A stretch of 64,000 nt of DNA from Paenibacillus sp. YYML68 (GCF_027923405.1 NZ_BQYI01000001.1:1156501-1220500); one strand, 5' to 3'; counted from the stretch's first letter, positions 7,937 to 17,497 are shown. The notes: generated by a model not told the origin, from the letters alone. Program-made: numbers and translations.

Positions 7937-9154
7937 TCACCCTGCCTCAGCAGTACGCTGACGGCCCTGAATGGCGAACACCGTCATGCTGACCGCGACT
8001 ATCGCGCATATCATGTACATCACCGAGTACGACGACATGTCTGCGATCGGTCCCATAATAACCCCACCCAGCGAAGAGCCGAGGTCGGCTGTCGCGATGA
8101 ACAGGCCGAGCAGCACATTGCGGTTGTCCTTAGGCAGGACGAACGTCAAGTACGTCGTCAGCGTCGGATACAGCAGCGCTTGTGCGGCTCCCATCATGAT
8201 GGCGCCGATATAGAGGAAGCCCACTCCTCCCCAGATGGAGACGCTGACGGCTTGTGCGGCTGCAGCAATCGTCAGCACAATCATGATGATGTAGCCCGTA
8301 TGCCACTTGCCGTCTGAGGGAATCCGCTTCCGGAGGAGGAAGCGCGCCGCCACGACCGTCGCCGCCTGGAGCATTAAGTAAATGCCGGCATTCCCCCCTT
8401 GAATCTGCATGGCATACAGCGGAATGAAGGCCGTCACGGCACCGAAGACGAGGGAGGCTGTCAGCATGAGCACGCTGCACTTGAACAGGTGCGGGTTGCG
8501 CACCATCTCGCGATACGACTTCAGGATGATCGCTCCTTGCATCGAGGTACCGCCAGCTGGCTTCGCAGCCTCGACGCCCACGGCCGCCTCGGCGCTATGC
8601 GAGTCGACCCGGGCGCTGTAGCCTACAACTCCAGTCATAATAGCAATCGCAAGCATGACGTAGGTGAAGGTCTGCATATCCCCAGACTGCCACATCCCTA
8701 GCGCGAGCAGCGGACCGAGTATGCCCGGCATGAAGGCGCACAGCGAGTACAGCGAGATGCCCTGCGAGCGGTCCTCCTCCGGCAGCGCGTCGATGATGCC
8801 TAGCTGCAGCGCCATCGAGAAGCACGCCGTACATACCCCTTGCATCACACGCGCGAAGAAATATCCTTCCAGACCGGTGAACGAGTAGAGCAATAGAGCC
8901 GATCCGTTAATGACAAGAATAGTACGCAGCACCTTCAACGCTCCGTATCGCTGAATCAACAGTCCCGCCCACGGACGAAGAAGCATCGAGGTGAATAAAT
9001 AAGCACCCATAATAATGCCGATCGCTGTATTCGAGGCGCCCAGCGAGTCGCCCTTCAGCGGAATGATTACATTCAGCATGGAATTGGCACTGAAGTACAA
9101 CAGTGTCAACATATATAGCCGTACAAATGGCCAGGCTAAAGCTCCCTTCAACAC
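7937..9154 (-). CDS. cntE: MFS exporter of the opine metallophore operon (CntE-like)
   Basis: 405 residues from a GTG at 9154 with GAGGAAG eight bases upstream. Twelve hydrophobic segments in two halves separated by a polar loop near 185-215. The family motif A region is recognisable (RPWAGLLIQRYGALKVLR) in the loop after helix 2. Last gene of the cntL-cntM-cntE unit, 88 bases behind cntM. In staphylococci the MFS protein CntE exports staphylopine; the same role here is inferred from position. No opine-importing ABC permease is seen in this window. Confidence 0.75.
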   Translation of the reverse strand: MLKGALAWPFVRLYMLTLLYFSANSMLNVIIPLKGDSLGASNTAIGIIMGAYLFTSMLLRPWAGLLIQRYGALKVLRTILVINGSALLLYSFTGLEGYFFARVMQGVCTACFSMALQLGIIDALPEEDRSQGISLYSLCAFMPGILGPLLALGMWQSGDMQTFTYVMLAIAIMTGVVGYSARVDSHSAEAAVGVEAAKPAGGTSMQGAIILKSYREMVRNPHLFKCSVLMLTASLVFGAVTAFIPLYAMQIQGGNAGIYLMLQAATVVAARFLLRKRIPSDGKWHTGYIIMIVLTIAAAAQAVSVSIWGGVGFLYIGAIMMGAAQALLYPTLTTYLTFVLPKDNRNVLLGLFIATADLGSSLGGVIMGPIADMSSYSVMYMICAIVAVSMTVFAIQGRQRTAEAG

Positions 9155-9242
9155 GTTAGCGACTTCCTCTCATTATCCTTAATTAGCTGGCTCCGTAGAC
9201 ACTAGCCTCAAGCCTCTATTGTGGAGCATCGACCGATCAGAA

Positions 9243-10556
9243 TCAAGCCTTAATTCCAGCGATATCCTTGCATATCCGTTCAATATCATCGGCGAAGCTG
9301 TGTGCCTCGAACGCATCAGACATTGGCTGTCCCTGCAGCTGTCGTGCCGCTTCCTCAAGTCGATGCTCGTAGACCGCGATGAACCGATCGATTGTCGGAC
9401 AGCTGGAGCGAAGATGTCTGGCGATGCCTTGGATGATTTTGATCCGGTAATAGTCCTCCTTCGGCATTCGTGGGATGTCCCAGCGGCCGTCTGTACCGAT
9501 GAACATGGGGCGAATCGGAACAGCGGAGAAATCGAAATAGCGTCCATGCTCATCCGGCTCCGAGAACGGGTCGATCAGCAGGGAGGTGTAGCGCACATAG
9601 AGCAAATATTCCTGGTGTATCGCATCCAGCTGCTCGAAGCGCTCCATATCATCCCGCTGCAGGCTCTCCGGCCTTACCGGATAATTGTCGTCTGCCATGA
9701 ACTTCAGAAGGTTCACACCCTTCAGGCTCATTCGCTCCAGCAGCGCTGAGATCTCGTTCCACGCCGTACGCATATCTCGAATCGCCTGCTGCGTTATCGG
9801 TCCTTCGGGATACAGCTTGTAGACGTACTTTTTGACCGTAGCGGGGCTAGAGCTCTCACTGAAGACGACATCCAGCGTGAATTCATTCATGAACAGTGGC
9901 GGATGCACGTAGAGCGATATGTTGCGCGCCTCGGCCTCGAACGGCGAGCTCATCGTCTCGATCTGAATACCGACGGCTTCATATACTTGCCGCAGCTGCT
10001 CGAGATAGGAGGAGGAAGTATGCGTCGAGCCGAAGTATACCTTGCGCTTCACAGCTGTCGTGAGCACACGATGAGACGGACCGACCGGCGTCCACCGCGT
10101 CGCGCCGAGGTACGTCGAGCAGCTGATGATCTCGGCATCGGAACGCCGATCCTGCATGTATTGACGGACGAGCGACCCCGAGCCGAGCGTCGGTGAGAGC
10201 AGAAGTACGCATTGTAGCTGCCGCAGTACGTCATCGTGTAGCTGACTCAGCACCTCAATATAGGCGTCCGCCGTCACAGCGAGTACGAGTGTATCCCAAG
10301 ACCCTGCAACCGTATTATATGTGTAAAAAAGCTCATCCACGCGGCACTCACCCTGGACCGCCTGATGCTTCTCATTCTGTATCTCTACATATACGTAGTG
10401 CTCGTGCTGCCTGAGTGATTCGAAGAACGGAGCGGAGCGAGACGACGGCCTTCCGGCGATGCCGACGTAAGCCTGAAGGCGTTGCTTCAGCAGCACAGCC
10501 ATCTGGATCGAAACAGGGCCAGTGCCTGCGATGAGGATGTGTGAGTTCGGATTCAT
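9243..10556 (-). CDS. cntM: Opine metallophore dehydrogenase (CntM-like)
   Basis: 437 residues; AAGGAGG four bases before the ATG. N-terminal nucleotide-binding fold GTGPVS (11-16). C-terminal catalytic domain contains HPPLFMNEFTLDVVF, YKLYPEGPI, DNYPVRPESL and LLYVRYTSLLIDPFS, characteristic of staphylopine/pseudopaline dehydrogenases. The enzyme reductively condenses an alpha-keto acid with the CntL product. Arg36 (in IAGRPSS) aligns with CntM position 33, where Arg favours NADPH. Ala152 (in STYLGATR) aligns with position 150, where Ala permits alpha-ketoglutarate and Asp restricts to pyruvate. A pseudopaline- or bacillopaline-type product is therefore predicted. Confidence 0.92.
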   Translation of the reverse strand: MNPNSHILIAGTGPVSIQMAVLLKQRLQAYVGIAGRPSSRSAPFFESLRQHEHYVYVEIQNEKHQAVQGECRVDELFYTYNTVAGSWDTLVLAVTADAYIEVLSQLHDDVLRQLQCVLLLSPTLGSGSLVRQYMQDRRSDAEIISCSTYLGATRWTPVGPSHRVLTTAVKRKVYFGSTHTSSSYLEQLRQVYEAVGIQIETMSSPFEAEARNISLYVHPPLFMNEFTLDVVFSESSSPATVKKYVYKLYPEGPITQQAIRDMRTAWNEISALLERMSLKGVNLLKFMADDNYPVRPESLQRDDMERFEQLDAIHQEYLLYVRYTSLLIDPFSEPDEHGRYFDFSAVPIRPMFIGTDGRWDIPRMPKEDYYRIKIIQGIARHLRSSCPTIDRFIAVYEHRLEEAARQLQGQPMSDAFEAHSFADDIERICKDIAGIKA

Positions 10557-10603
10557 AGGGCCTCCTTATGTACGAATAGATGTAGATGGATCATGCCCAG
10601 CGC

Positions 10604-11464
10604 CTATGCTTGCTGGTACAATGCCAGATCGAAGACACGACCGGAACGGCTTACGTGCTCAGCAAGACGCCACTTGCGCTCGTCAACAGCTGCCATCGGG
10701 TAATTGAACAGCGACTTCAGTCCATTGCCGTACCGGACCGCTGCTACGATCTGTCTGCCGGTACAGGCATGCAGCTGGTCTAACAGCTCGAATTTCTCAG
10801 GGACGGTCGAGCTGAAGATGAGATGGGTCGCCTTGCCGATCTCTGGCAGCTGCTCCGCAGGGGCGAGCTCAAGTCGGATGTCGAGCCCCGCGCCGAGCCG
10901 CTCCACGACCTTCCGCCCTAGCGAGATCGCTTCGGCATCAATATCGATGCCAATGATTGTCGCTCCGGTCTGTCGGGCAAGGAATAGTGCGGTCATCGGG
11001 AAGGCGCCAGAGCCGATCCAGATGACGGTCGAGTCGGAGGTGAGCGGGAAGCTGCCGAACGGCTCACCTATACTCGCTTCGACGTGGTGGAAGTAGTCAC
11101 TGCCTTCCGTATGGCCGCTGAGCAGCTTCAGGGCGCGGTACTTCTCCGCGATCCCTACGCACAGCGAGGAGGAGGCGCGCAGCTCCGCCGCAAGCTTCGT
11201 CAGCTCCTCGGCCACGGACGAAGGCTGCATCAGCTCGGTCCACAGCAGCTCATGGTCCGTGTTGGTGACGAAGGCAGTATACGCATCGATGACAGCATCG
11301 AGCTCCATGCTGTGCTGTGCGGATGTCGGGTAGCGATTGAGCAATTGCGCGAATTGGTCTCGGAACTGCATTAAGCTGCGGCGAAAGTGTACCGCTCGGT
11401 CGTCGTGAGCCGCTTCCGTCCATGCTGGAAGCTCATACGGTATGACTTCCGCTTGTGAGTTCAT
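10604..11464 (-). CDS. cntL: Nicotianamine-synthase-like aminobutanoyltransferase (CntL-like)
   Basis: 286 residues from the ATG at 11464 (AAAGGGGAG upstream). Helical N-terminus then a Rossmann methyltransferase-like domain (VIWIGSGAFPMTALFLARQT, then IIGIDIDAEAISLGRKVV, then HLIFSSTVPEKF). The family uses S-adenosylmethionine not for methylation but to transfer its aminobutyrate arm to histidine. First gene of the operon, 47 bases ahead of cntM. No histidine racemase gene (cntK) is adjacent, so L-histidine is the expected acceptor unless a racemase lies elsewhere. Confidence 0.92.
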   Translation of the reverse strand: MNSQAEVIPYELPAWTEAAHDDRAVHFRRSLMQFRDQFAQLLNRYPTSAQHSMELDAVIDAYTAFVTNTDHELLWTELMQPSSVAEELTKLAAELRASSSLCVGIAEKYRALKLLSGHTEGSDYFHHVEASIGEPFGSFPLTSDSTVIWIGSGAFPMTALFLARQTGATIIGIDIDAEAISLGRKVVERLGAGLDIRLELAPAEQLPEIGKATHLIFSSTVPEKFELLDQLHACTGRQIVAAVRYGNGLKSLFNYPMAAVDERKWRLAEHVSRSGRVFDLALYQQA

Positions 11465-11493
11465 GAATGTCTCCCCTTTGAATCGATTAGGCT

Positions 11494-11529
11494 AGTAAAC
11501 GTTTAACGAGATTAATCGTAAACTTTACT
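11494..11529. promoter_or_regulatory. Long dyad upstream of the cnt operon (candidate metal-responsive operator)
   Basis: AGTAAACGTTTAACGA - GATTAA - TCGTAAACTTTACT; the two arms match except for one extra base at two places in the left arm. It lies 30-65 bases before cntL. Zur-type operators in Firmicutes have a TCGTAA..TTACGA theme, which the inner part resembles. Assignment to Zur is inference. Confidence 0.45.
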
Positions 11530-11611
11530 ATTTAAAGCCTTTGTTAATCATATCCAAAGCTGGGTAAGGCGTCAAGGAGGGATTTGGGGTTCGGTTGTAG
11601 GTTTTGATGGA

Positions 11612-12151
11612 TCATTGGATAGATAAATCCAAAATATAGTACACACAGATGGCTTCATAGGGAGATAAGGAGGAATCCTCCTTCAATTCGAGAGTCATCC
11701 TTGTTATTTGGATGGGTAGCATTGATTCATAGTAGATCACCGCGACAGCTACTCCTGAATCATCATCCAATATCGTCACTTGCCTGTTTGCAAACTTTTT
11801 TTTCACGCTATAACTCTTACCCCGAAGCTGAAACACAAAGTGTGGATTCATTCTAACCATCGAATGATCTTCAAGCTGAAACGAAACATGTTGTTGCTGG
11901 TCCTGAATGTGAATCGTCCATTTATTTCGTAGCCATGAACTGATTCGTTTAGACTGAATACGGATTACACGATCCTTGCTCTCTACCACTACATCTATAG
12001 CCCAGCGGTCGATGAACAAACTCATGATCTGATCAACTCGATGATAATAAAGACGTCTCACCTTACCGATCTCGACCTGGTTATTGTCTCTAATGATAAT
12101 GGGCGATGTGGAAAGCCTAAAATATGGCTTCTGGAAATGAAAGGTGTTCAT
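11612..12151 (-). CDS. Tubby/LURP-one-like protein
   Basis: 179 residues of almost pure beta structure (FRLSTSPIIIRD, then KDRVIRIQSKRISSWLRNKW, then KSYSVKKKFANRQVTILDDD, then IQITRMTLELKE). The pattern resembles the tubby C-terminal-like (LURP-one-related) fold found in many Bacillales. No signal peptide or membrane segment. The function of bacterial members is unknown; some bind membranes or lipids. Monocistronic, with an AT-rich promoter region at 12152-12230. Confidence 0.55.
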   Translation of the reverse strand: MNTFHFQKPYFRLSTSPIIIRDNNQVEIGKVRRLYYHRVDQIMSLFIDRWAIDVVVESKDRVIRIQSKRISSWLRNKWTIHIQDQQQHVSFQLEDHSMVRMNPHFVFQLRGKSYSVKKKFANRQVTILDDDSGVAVAVIYYESMLPIQITRMTLELKEDSSLSPYEAICVYYILDLSIQ

Positions 12152-12400
12152 AGTATCACAACCCCTATATGATTATATTTATAGTATATTATATCATTAA
12201 TTACCACTAAGGATTGCCATGGTGTCTAACCTAACCAATATGTTGAATACGTTAAACAAAGGGAGAGAACGATCTCATGAACTCGACCTTGGTCCAGTGT
12301 CAACGTGGACTCCGGTTGGTTGTTCATGCTCCGGTCCCTTCGTATAATCAAGTTGATTATAGGGATTTTAATCCATAACTGGGATGAGGGGCTGTGCGGA

Positions 12401-13105
12401 GTGAACACGTTAATCGAGTTCAGTAAGGTGACGAAGGAGTATCAGATCGGAGAAGTGCGAATTAAGGCCCTCCAAGGTGTAGACTTTACGATATCGGAGG
12501 GGGAATTCGTCGTCATTCTAGGGGCAAGCGGTGCGGGGAAGAGCACCATATTGAACATTCTCGGCGGCATGGACACGGCTTCGTCCGGCCAGGTGCTTGT
12601 CCGTGGTCAAGACATTACGCGCTACAATGAGAAGCAATTAACGGAATATCGGGCGGAGAAGGTCGGCTTTGTGTTTCAATTTTATAACCTGATCCCGAAT
12701 CTGACTGCATTGGAGAACGTCGAATTCGCGACTGAAGTATGCCGCAACTACTTGGATGCCAAGGATATTATGTCGAGAGTCGGATTGAAGGAGCGTACCC
12801 GGAACTTTCCCTCGCAGCTGTCGGGAGGGGAGCAGCAACGGGTGGCGATCGCTCGGGCTGTTGCCAAAAACCCGCTCCTGCTGCTCTGTGACGAGCCGAC
12901 CGGAGCCCTGGATTACAGGACGGGCAAGTCTGTGCTTAAGCTTCTTCAAGACTTGAATCGAGAGACGAACAAGTGTGTTGTAGTGGTTACACATAACACG
13001 GCGATCGCGCCTATGGCCGATAAGATTATTAAGGTGAAAAGCGGGATGATCGAAAGCGTCACGATCAATACGAGCAAGCAAAGCGTGGAAGGGATTGAGT
13101 GGTAA
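12401..13105 (+). CDS. ABC transporter ATP-binding protein (MacB/LolD type)
   Basis: 234 residues from a GTG at 12401 with GAGGGG nine bases upstream; the open frame extends upstream without protein character. Walker [10 protein letters not shown]-loop [18 protein letters not shown], signature [15 protein letters not shown], Walker [13 protein letters not shown] and switch His in VVVVTHN. This subclass pairs with FtsX-type permeases for export of peptides, lipids or lipoproteins. It overlaps the next gene by seven bases. Confidence 0.92.
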   Translation: MNTLIEFSKVTKEYQIGEVRIKALQGVDFTISEGEFVVILGASGAGKSTILNILGGMDTASSGQVLVRGQDITRYNEKQLTEYRAEKVGFVFQFYNLIPNLTALENVEFATEVCRNYLDAKDIMSRVGLKERTRNFPSQLSGGEQQRVAIARAVAKNPLLLLCDEPTGALDYRTGKSVLKLLQDLNRETNKCVVVVTHNTAIAPMADKIIKVKSGMIESVTINTSKQSVEGIEW

Positions 13106-15429
13106 TCGTGAAGCTATTCGTGAAGCTCGTAAGGGATATGAGGCAGCAGGTGGGTCAGTTTATCGCCCTAGTGCTGGTTGTTGCTGTGGGCGCTTTTTTC
13201 TATGCCGGGCTCGTTACGTACAGTGATCATCTGAGCGCCTATACGAAGACGTACTTCGAGACCTATAACTTGAGTGACCTGAATGTGTATTACGAGCAGG
13301 TGTCCAGCTCAGAAGTGACTGCTCTAGGCCTAGTTGAAGGGGTCGGCAAGGCGGAGGGGCGTTATACGGTGGAGGCTGCACAGTCCCTAGACGGCGATAA
13401 GTCGACAATCAACCTTCATTCGATTCCCGAGAATAATGAGATCAACGTGCCAGTCCTGCTGGCAGGCCGCCTCCCGGCCCATAAGCACGAGCTCCTGCTC
13501 GATTCCCGTTATGCGAAGGAGCATCAGCTGCAGGCTGGGGATCACATCCAGCTAACCGTGAATGACACGGTTGTTCCGTTTGTAATTATCGGCTTAGGTG
13601 AAAATGTAGAGTATGCCAAGAAGAACGACACCCAGAACCACCGCGCCTTCGGTGTTGCGTATATGGCGGAGGAGATGATCCCTGTTCTCGCAGGGCATGT
13701 TCATTACAATGAGGTCATGATTGATGCCAATGAAGGGGCCGACATCGAGCAGGTGGGCAAGGCGATTGAAGCGCGGTCCCAGTCTCTTCCTTATATAGAC
13801 CAATTGAGTAAAGAGCGCTCCTTCAACTATTCTAAGGTCAGTGAGACGATCTACAATAACAGCATGATGAGCAAGGTAATCCCGCTCGTATTGTTCATGA
13901 TTGAGGCGGTCATTCTGTTTCTGACGATGTCGAGAGTGATCGATTCCCAGCGGTATCAGGTCGGGATTATGAAGGCGCTCGGGGTTAGAGATCGAAGCAT
14001 CATGCTTCATTATATGGGTTACCCGGTGCTGGTCGCTGTGGTAGGGGCTATTGTCGGCTGCATCCTGGCGTCGCTCGTGTTCGTTCCCTTCGTCACGGCC
14101 TCGAATGCAAGATCATACTCGCTGCCTGACATTCAATTCTCGCTCTCCATCTACTCCGTCCTGCCACCGATTCTGATCTCCAGTGCGTTCGGCAGCTTAG
14201 CCTGCTACTTAAGCGGCAGAGCCATCCTGCAGGAGCGTGCGGCGCAAGCGCTGCGGCCGAAGCCGCCGAAGCGGATGAAGCAGCTGCTGCTCGAAAGAAC
14301 GGTCCTATGGAGCCGCCTGTCCTACAGCTTCAAGCTCATCATTCGTAATCTATGGCTGAACCGACGTAAAGCATTAGCCAGCTCGGTCGGGGTCGTTGTC
14401 AGCACCGTTCTGCTCATTACAGCCTTCGGCACGCAGTCAGCTCTACTGCAGGTGGCGAGCCAGATTGAAGACGTGAATCTGTATGATCTGCGGATCGATT
14501 ATGCGAAGGGAACGACACCCGAGCTGACTCAGCTGCCTGAGGGAATTGCATACCCATATGTACTATCTGCCATTCCGACCCAATTGTTGAAGGCGGATGA
14601 GAAGGAGAACGCCACGCTCATTGTTACGGATCAAGATAATTCGCTTATTCGGTTCTTCGATGCGGAGGGCAAGCAGCTGTCGTTACAGCACGGCGGGGTG
14701 CTTGTGCCCCAGTCCTATGCGAATCAATATGGTATTGTAGAAGGGGATACGATTCGAATCAAGCTTACCGCACCAGAGTACAAGGATCGGATCGTGGAGA
14801 TGAACGTGCTCGGACTATCCACGCAATATTCGGATCCGGCGTTCTATGGCACGCCAGAGTATATCAGGAGCCTCGGTATTGATTACCGTCCAGCCTCGCT
14901 TATCGTTCAAGCGGCGAGTGAGGAGGACCTGGAGAGCGCACGCATCTTCTTCGAACAAGACCCATCCGTGGAGCGGATTACCGACCAGAGCGACCTGCAG
15001 CAATCGGCGCAGTTCATACTGAAGCAGAACAGCTTCTTATTCATCATGTTCATCATCTGTGCCGTTGTTCTATCGTTCGGCGCCATCTACACGATCTCCT
15101 CGATCAACATCTATGAACGCAGCCGTGAGCTGGCAACACTGATGGTGCTGGGCTATCAGAAGTCGAGGATCAACAGGCTCCTATTGATGGAAAATACGGT
15201 AGTGACGGCGTTCGCCGTACTGGCCGCCTTGCCGCTCAGCGGGTATATGTTCGGCTTCATCGTCAAGGCGCTGTCCAGTGCCCATCAGCAAATCCCCGCG
15301 CAATTGAATATGGGCGTCCTGGTGCTTGCTGTTGCGCTCGCCTTCTTCCTCACAGCGCTATCGAGCTTGCTGCTGAGGCGTAACGTTGCGAGGATTCATA
15401 TGATCGAAGCGTTGAAAAGCGTGGAGTAA
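13099..15429 (+). CDS. FtsX/MacB-type ABC permease
   Basis: 776 residues; GTG at 13099 with GGAAGGG five bases upstream, overlapping the ATPase gene end. One N-terminal helix, a large extracellular domain (about 45-255), three helices (260-380), then a second helix and extracellular domain (about 430-630) and a final three-helix FtsX domain (640-770, FSFGAIYTISSINIYERSRE-like coupling motif). Duplicated FtsX architecture, as in bacterial lipoprotein and antimicrobial-peptide exporters. No sensor kinase or substrate gene is adjacent, so the substrate is unknown. Confidence 0.9.
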   Translation: MVIVKLFVKLVRDMRQQVGQFIALVLVVAVGAFFYAGLVTYSDHLSAYTKTYFETYNLSDLNVYYEQVSSSEVTALGLVEGVGKAEGRYTVEAAQSLDGDKSTINLHSIPENNEINVPVLLAGRLPAHKHELLLDSRYAKEHQLQAGDHIQLTVNDTVVPFVIIGLGENVEYAKKNDTQNHRAFGVAYMAEEMIPVLAGHVHYNEVMIDANEGADIEQVGKAIEARSQSLPYIDQLSKERSFNYSKVSETIYNNSMMSKVIPLVLFMIEAVILFLTMSRVIDSQRYQVGIMKALGVRDRSIMLHYMGYPVLVAVVGAIVGCILASLVFVPFVTASNARSYSLPDIQFSLSIYSVLPPILISSAFGSLACYLSGRAILQERAAQALRPKPPKRMKQLLLERTVLWSRLSYSFKLIIRNLWLNRRKALASSVGVVVSTVLLITAFGTQSALLQVASQIEDVNLYDLRIDYAKGTTPELTQLPEGIAYPYVLSAIPTQLLKADEKENATLIVTDQDNSLIRFFDAEGKQLSLQHGGVLVPQSYANQYGIVEGDTIRIKLTAPEYKDRIVEMNVLGLSTQYSDPAFYGTPEYIRSLGIDYRPASLIVQAASEEDLESARIFFEQDPSVERITDQSDLQQSAQFILKQNSFLFIMFIICAVVLSFGAIYTISSINIYERSRELATLMVLGYQKSRINRLLLMENTVVTAFAVLAALPLSGYMFGFIVKALSSAHQQIPAQLNMGVLVLAVALAFFLTALSSLLLRRNVARIHMIEALKSVE

Positions 15430-15446
15430 TGGATATAGTACAAAAT

Positions 15447-15472
15447 AACCCCTCACAGCATCGTGAGGGGTT
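15447..15472. terminator. Terminator between ABC exporter and subtilisin genes
   Basis: Perfect 10-bp stem AACCCCTCAC / GTGAGGGGTT, loop of six, between convergent genes. Confidence 0.8.
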
Positions 15473-15499
15473 GCATCTTAAGACGGAACGATACAACGA

Positions 15500-16507
15500 T
15501 CAAGCCAGAATCGGATGATTGCGAACACGAACAGAGTCCGCTGTTACCGTAATGACATGATTCAGTTGTAGTAAGCCGCAGCCCTCAAGTCTAGGGTCTT
15601 CCCCAAGAGATACAGTCCGTTTAATGAGCTGAGCGTAGATCTCAGGCTCGGTGAACGTTCGATTATACTTCGACTCTAGCCAGTTGATCAACAGCGCTGC
15701 AGCACCTGCAACATGAGGGGCAGCCATCGAAGTTCCTTTTAACTTGGCATAAGATGGCTTGGTATAGGTGGACCAGATGTCATCTCCCGGTGCTACGAGA
15801 TCAACCTGATCGTTAGTGTTGGTGAACGGCGGGAAGGTGCCGTCAAGACTTATGGCTCCTACACATACCGCCTCAGGATAGGCGCCTGGATACATAATCT
15901 CGTCATTGGCTGCACCAGAGCCTCTTCCCTCATTACCAGCGGCGCATACAACCAGAATGTCGTTCGCGACGGCCTCTTGAACCGCCTTATGGAGCTTCGG
16001 ATCGTTGAATTCTCCGCCTAATGACATGTTTATCACTCGTACGCGCTGCTTACCATCTGCACCACCACGCCATTCCATGCAGTAGCGTATGGCGTCGATA
16101 ATGCAGCTATTCGAGGCTCCGTAGCTAACATCCCCATTGGCATCTTTATACTCCTGCATCACTTTAACGATGAGTAGCTTGACCTTAGGCGCTACACCGA
16201 CGACGCCTGCGCCGTTCTCTACTGCTGCAATAGTACCGGCTACATGGGTTCCATGCCCGTTCCTATCAGTTACATCTTGGGCACCGCCCTCCGTAGTAAC
16301 AAAGTTGCGAGTATCGATAATGTTCGATTTCAAGTCGGTATGGTTCACGTCGCACCCGCTATCGATGACAGCTACTACAACGTCTTCGCCCTTGCGGCTC
16401 TGCGGCCATACCTCTTCAGCCTGGATCATCCGAACGCCGGCAGGCTTCTCATAGACGGATTGTTCTTGTGCAAGAACCTCAAAGCGTGGAATACGGTAAT
16501 TGAGCAT
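15500..16507 (-). CDS. Intracellular subtilisin-type serine protease (S8)
   Basis: 335 residues from the ATG at 16507 (AAGGGGGA upstream, start of homology); an in-frame extension to 16588 overlaps the preceding gene. Catalytic triad visible: Asp49 (VAVIDSG), His85 (NGHGTHVAG), Ser260 (KGTSMAAPHVAG), oxyanion Asn192 (CAAGN). No signal peptide and no long propeptide. The short N-terminus with IPRFEV resembles the LIPY/F inhibitory peptide of Bacillus intracellular subtilisins. Downstream partner of the endonuclease gene, 22 bases apart, so co-transcribed. Probably degrades cytoplasmic protein in late growth or sporulation. Confidence 0.93.
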   Translation of the reverse strand: MLNYRIPRFEVLAQEQSVYEKPAGVRMIQAEEVWPQSRKGEDVVVAVIDSGCDVNHTDLKSNIIDTRNFVTTEGGAQDVTDRNGHGTHVAGTIAAVENGAGVVGVAPKVKLLIVKVMQEYKDANGDVSYGASNSCIIDAIRYCMEWRGGADGKQRVRVINMSLGGEFNDPKLHKAVQEAVANDILVVCAAGNEGRGSGAANDEIMYPGAYPEAVCVGAISLDGTFPPFTNTNDQVDLVAPGDDIWSTYTKPSYAKLKGTSMAAPHVAGAAALLINWLESKYNRTFTEPEIYAQLIKRTVSLGEDPRLEGCGLLQLNHVITVTADSVRVRNHPILA

Positions 16508-16529
16508 AGATTGAAGTCCCCCTTGTATG

Positions 16530-17468
16530 TTAGTGTAATTTCGAAAAAGCTGAGAAGTCGATCTGCTCGGCCAGCTCGGGCTTATCAATCAATGGATTGC
16601 GATTTCCTTGTATGCGGAATATCGTCTGGTTCCGGTGCTTCTCATAGAGCAGGTTGGGCGGGTGTTGGTTATGCCAGTCTAATAGTACCTGGACGTTAAA
16701 CATGGTCTTATATTGCGAGAGAAGCTTGTCACCGTGTCGGAGCAAAAAGTAGAGCGTCGCTCTCGCGACGAGACCTTTACCATACTCCGGTTCAAACTCG
16801 CCCCCGGCAAGAGCATCGTTCCCAGTTTCTTTCCCACAATCGTGGCGAATGGTATCTCTCTGTAATGTACGCTCCGGATTATAGTCCGGATAGTCTTCAT
16901 AACTCTTGTTCCCGCGATGAGTATTGCACGGTATTTCGCAGTAAAACAGGTGATGTAAATCGCCTCTCATCGGTTCTTGCTTGCCGTAATAAGACTGTGG
17001 AACTACGTGCTCGATATTGAGCGGATAATTCTCGATACCACTTGTGAGCTCTTGCATCGAGATTTGTTGCATGAACGCTTGATCACTCTTTAGCACTGTA
17101 AGGGGGTCTGCCTCCTTACCAGAGTACAAGCTGCGGAATGTACCATCCGGGTGTAGGTCGACCAAGGATTTGAGATGCTTGTCGCTTTCTCTACGGTAGC
17201 GTATCTCCGTATGGTGGGTTTCGGTTAATAGCCCCTTTAATGCTTGAAACAATTGCTTTGGGTTCTGGCTCGTCAGGTCAATGTTTCTGTAATAGTGAAC
17301 AATATCGGATTCATCCTGCTTCGCATCGTAATAATCGAGGTCATTATCACGAAACCGCTGCAGATTAACCTCCAATGTGCTCTGGCTGTCGTTCATTGTG
17401 GCCATTAGGGTGCTTAGCTCTTCATTTTGAACGTGAGATGAATCTGTAGGTAACAATTCTCGGTCCAT
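16530..17468 (-). CDS. Endonuclease I family nuclease without signal peptide
   Basis: 312 residues from the ATG at 17468 with AGGAGG 12 bases upstream. The His-Cys-box-like core (LNIEHVVPQSYYG, then MRGDLHHLFYCE, then CNTHRGNKSY) matches the endonuclease I / extracellular ribonuclease family (Vvn, Bsn). Relatives are normally secreted; this one starts with a polar, acidic N-terminus and has no signal peptide, so it would stay in the cytoplasm unless released by lysis. The internal CGKETGNDALAGGEFEP is also typical of the family. First gene of a two-gene unit with the intracellular subtilisin. Confidence 0.85.
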   Translation of the reverse strand: MDRELLPTDSSHVQNEELSTLMATMNDSQSTLEVNLQRFRDNDLDYYDAKQDESDIVHYYRNIDLTSQNPKQLFQALKGLLTETHHTEIRYRRESDKHLKSLVDLHPDGTFRSLYSGKEADPLTVLKSDQAFMQQISMQELTSGIENYPLNIEHVVPQSYYGKQEPMRGDLHHLFYCEIPCNTHRGNKSYEDYPDYNPERTLQRDTIRHDCGKETGNDALAGGEFEPEYGKGLVARATLYFLLRHGDKLLSQYKTMFNVQVLLDWHNQHPPNLLYEKHRNQTIFRIQGNRNPLIDKPELAEQIDFSAFSKLH

Positions 17469-17497
17469 ACTACTGTTCTAACCTCCTGAAAATGTGA

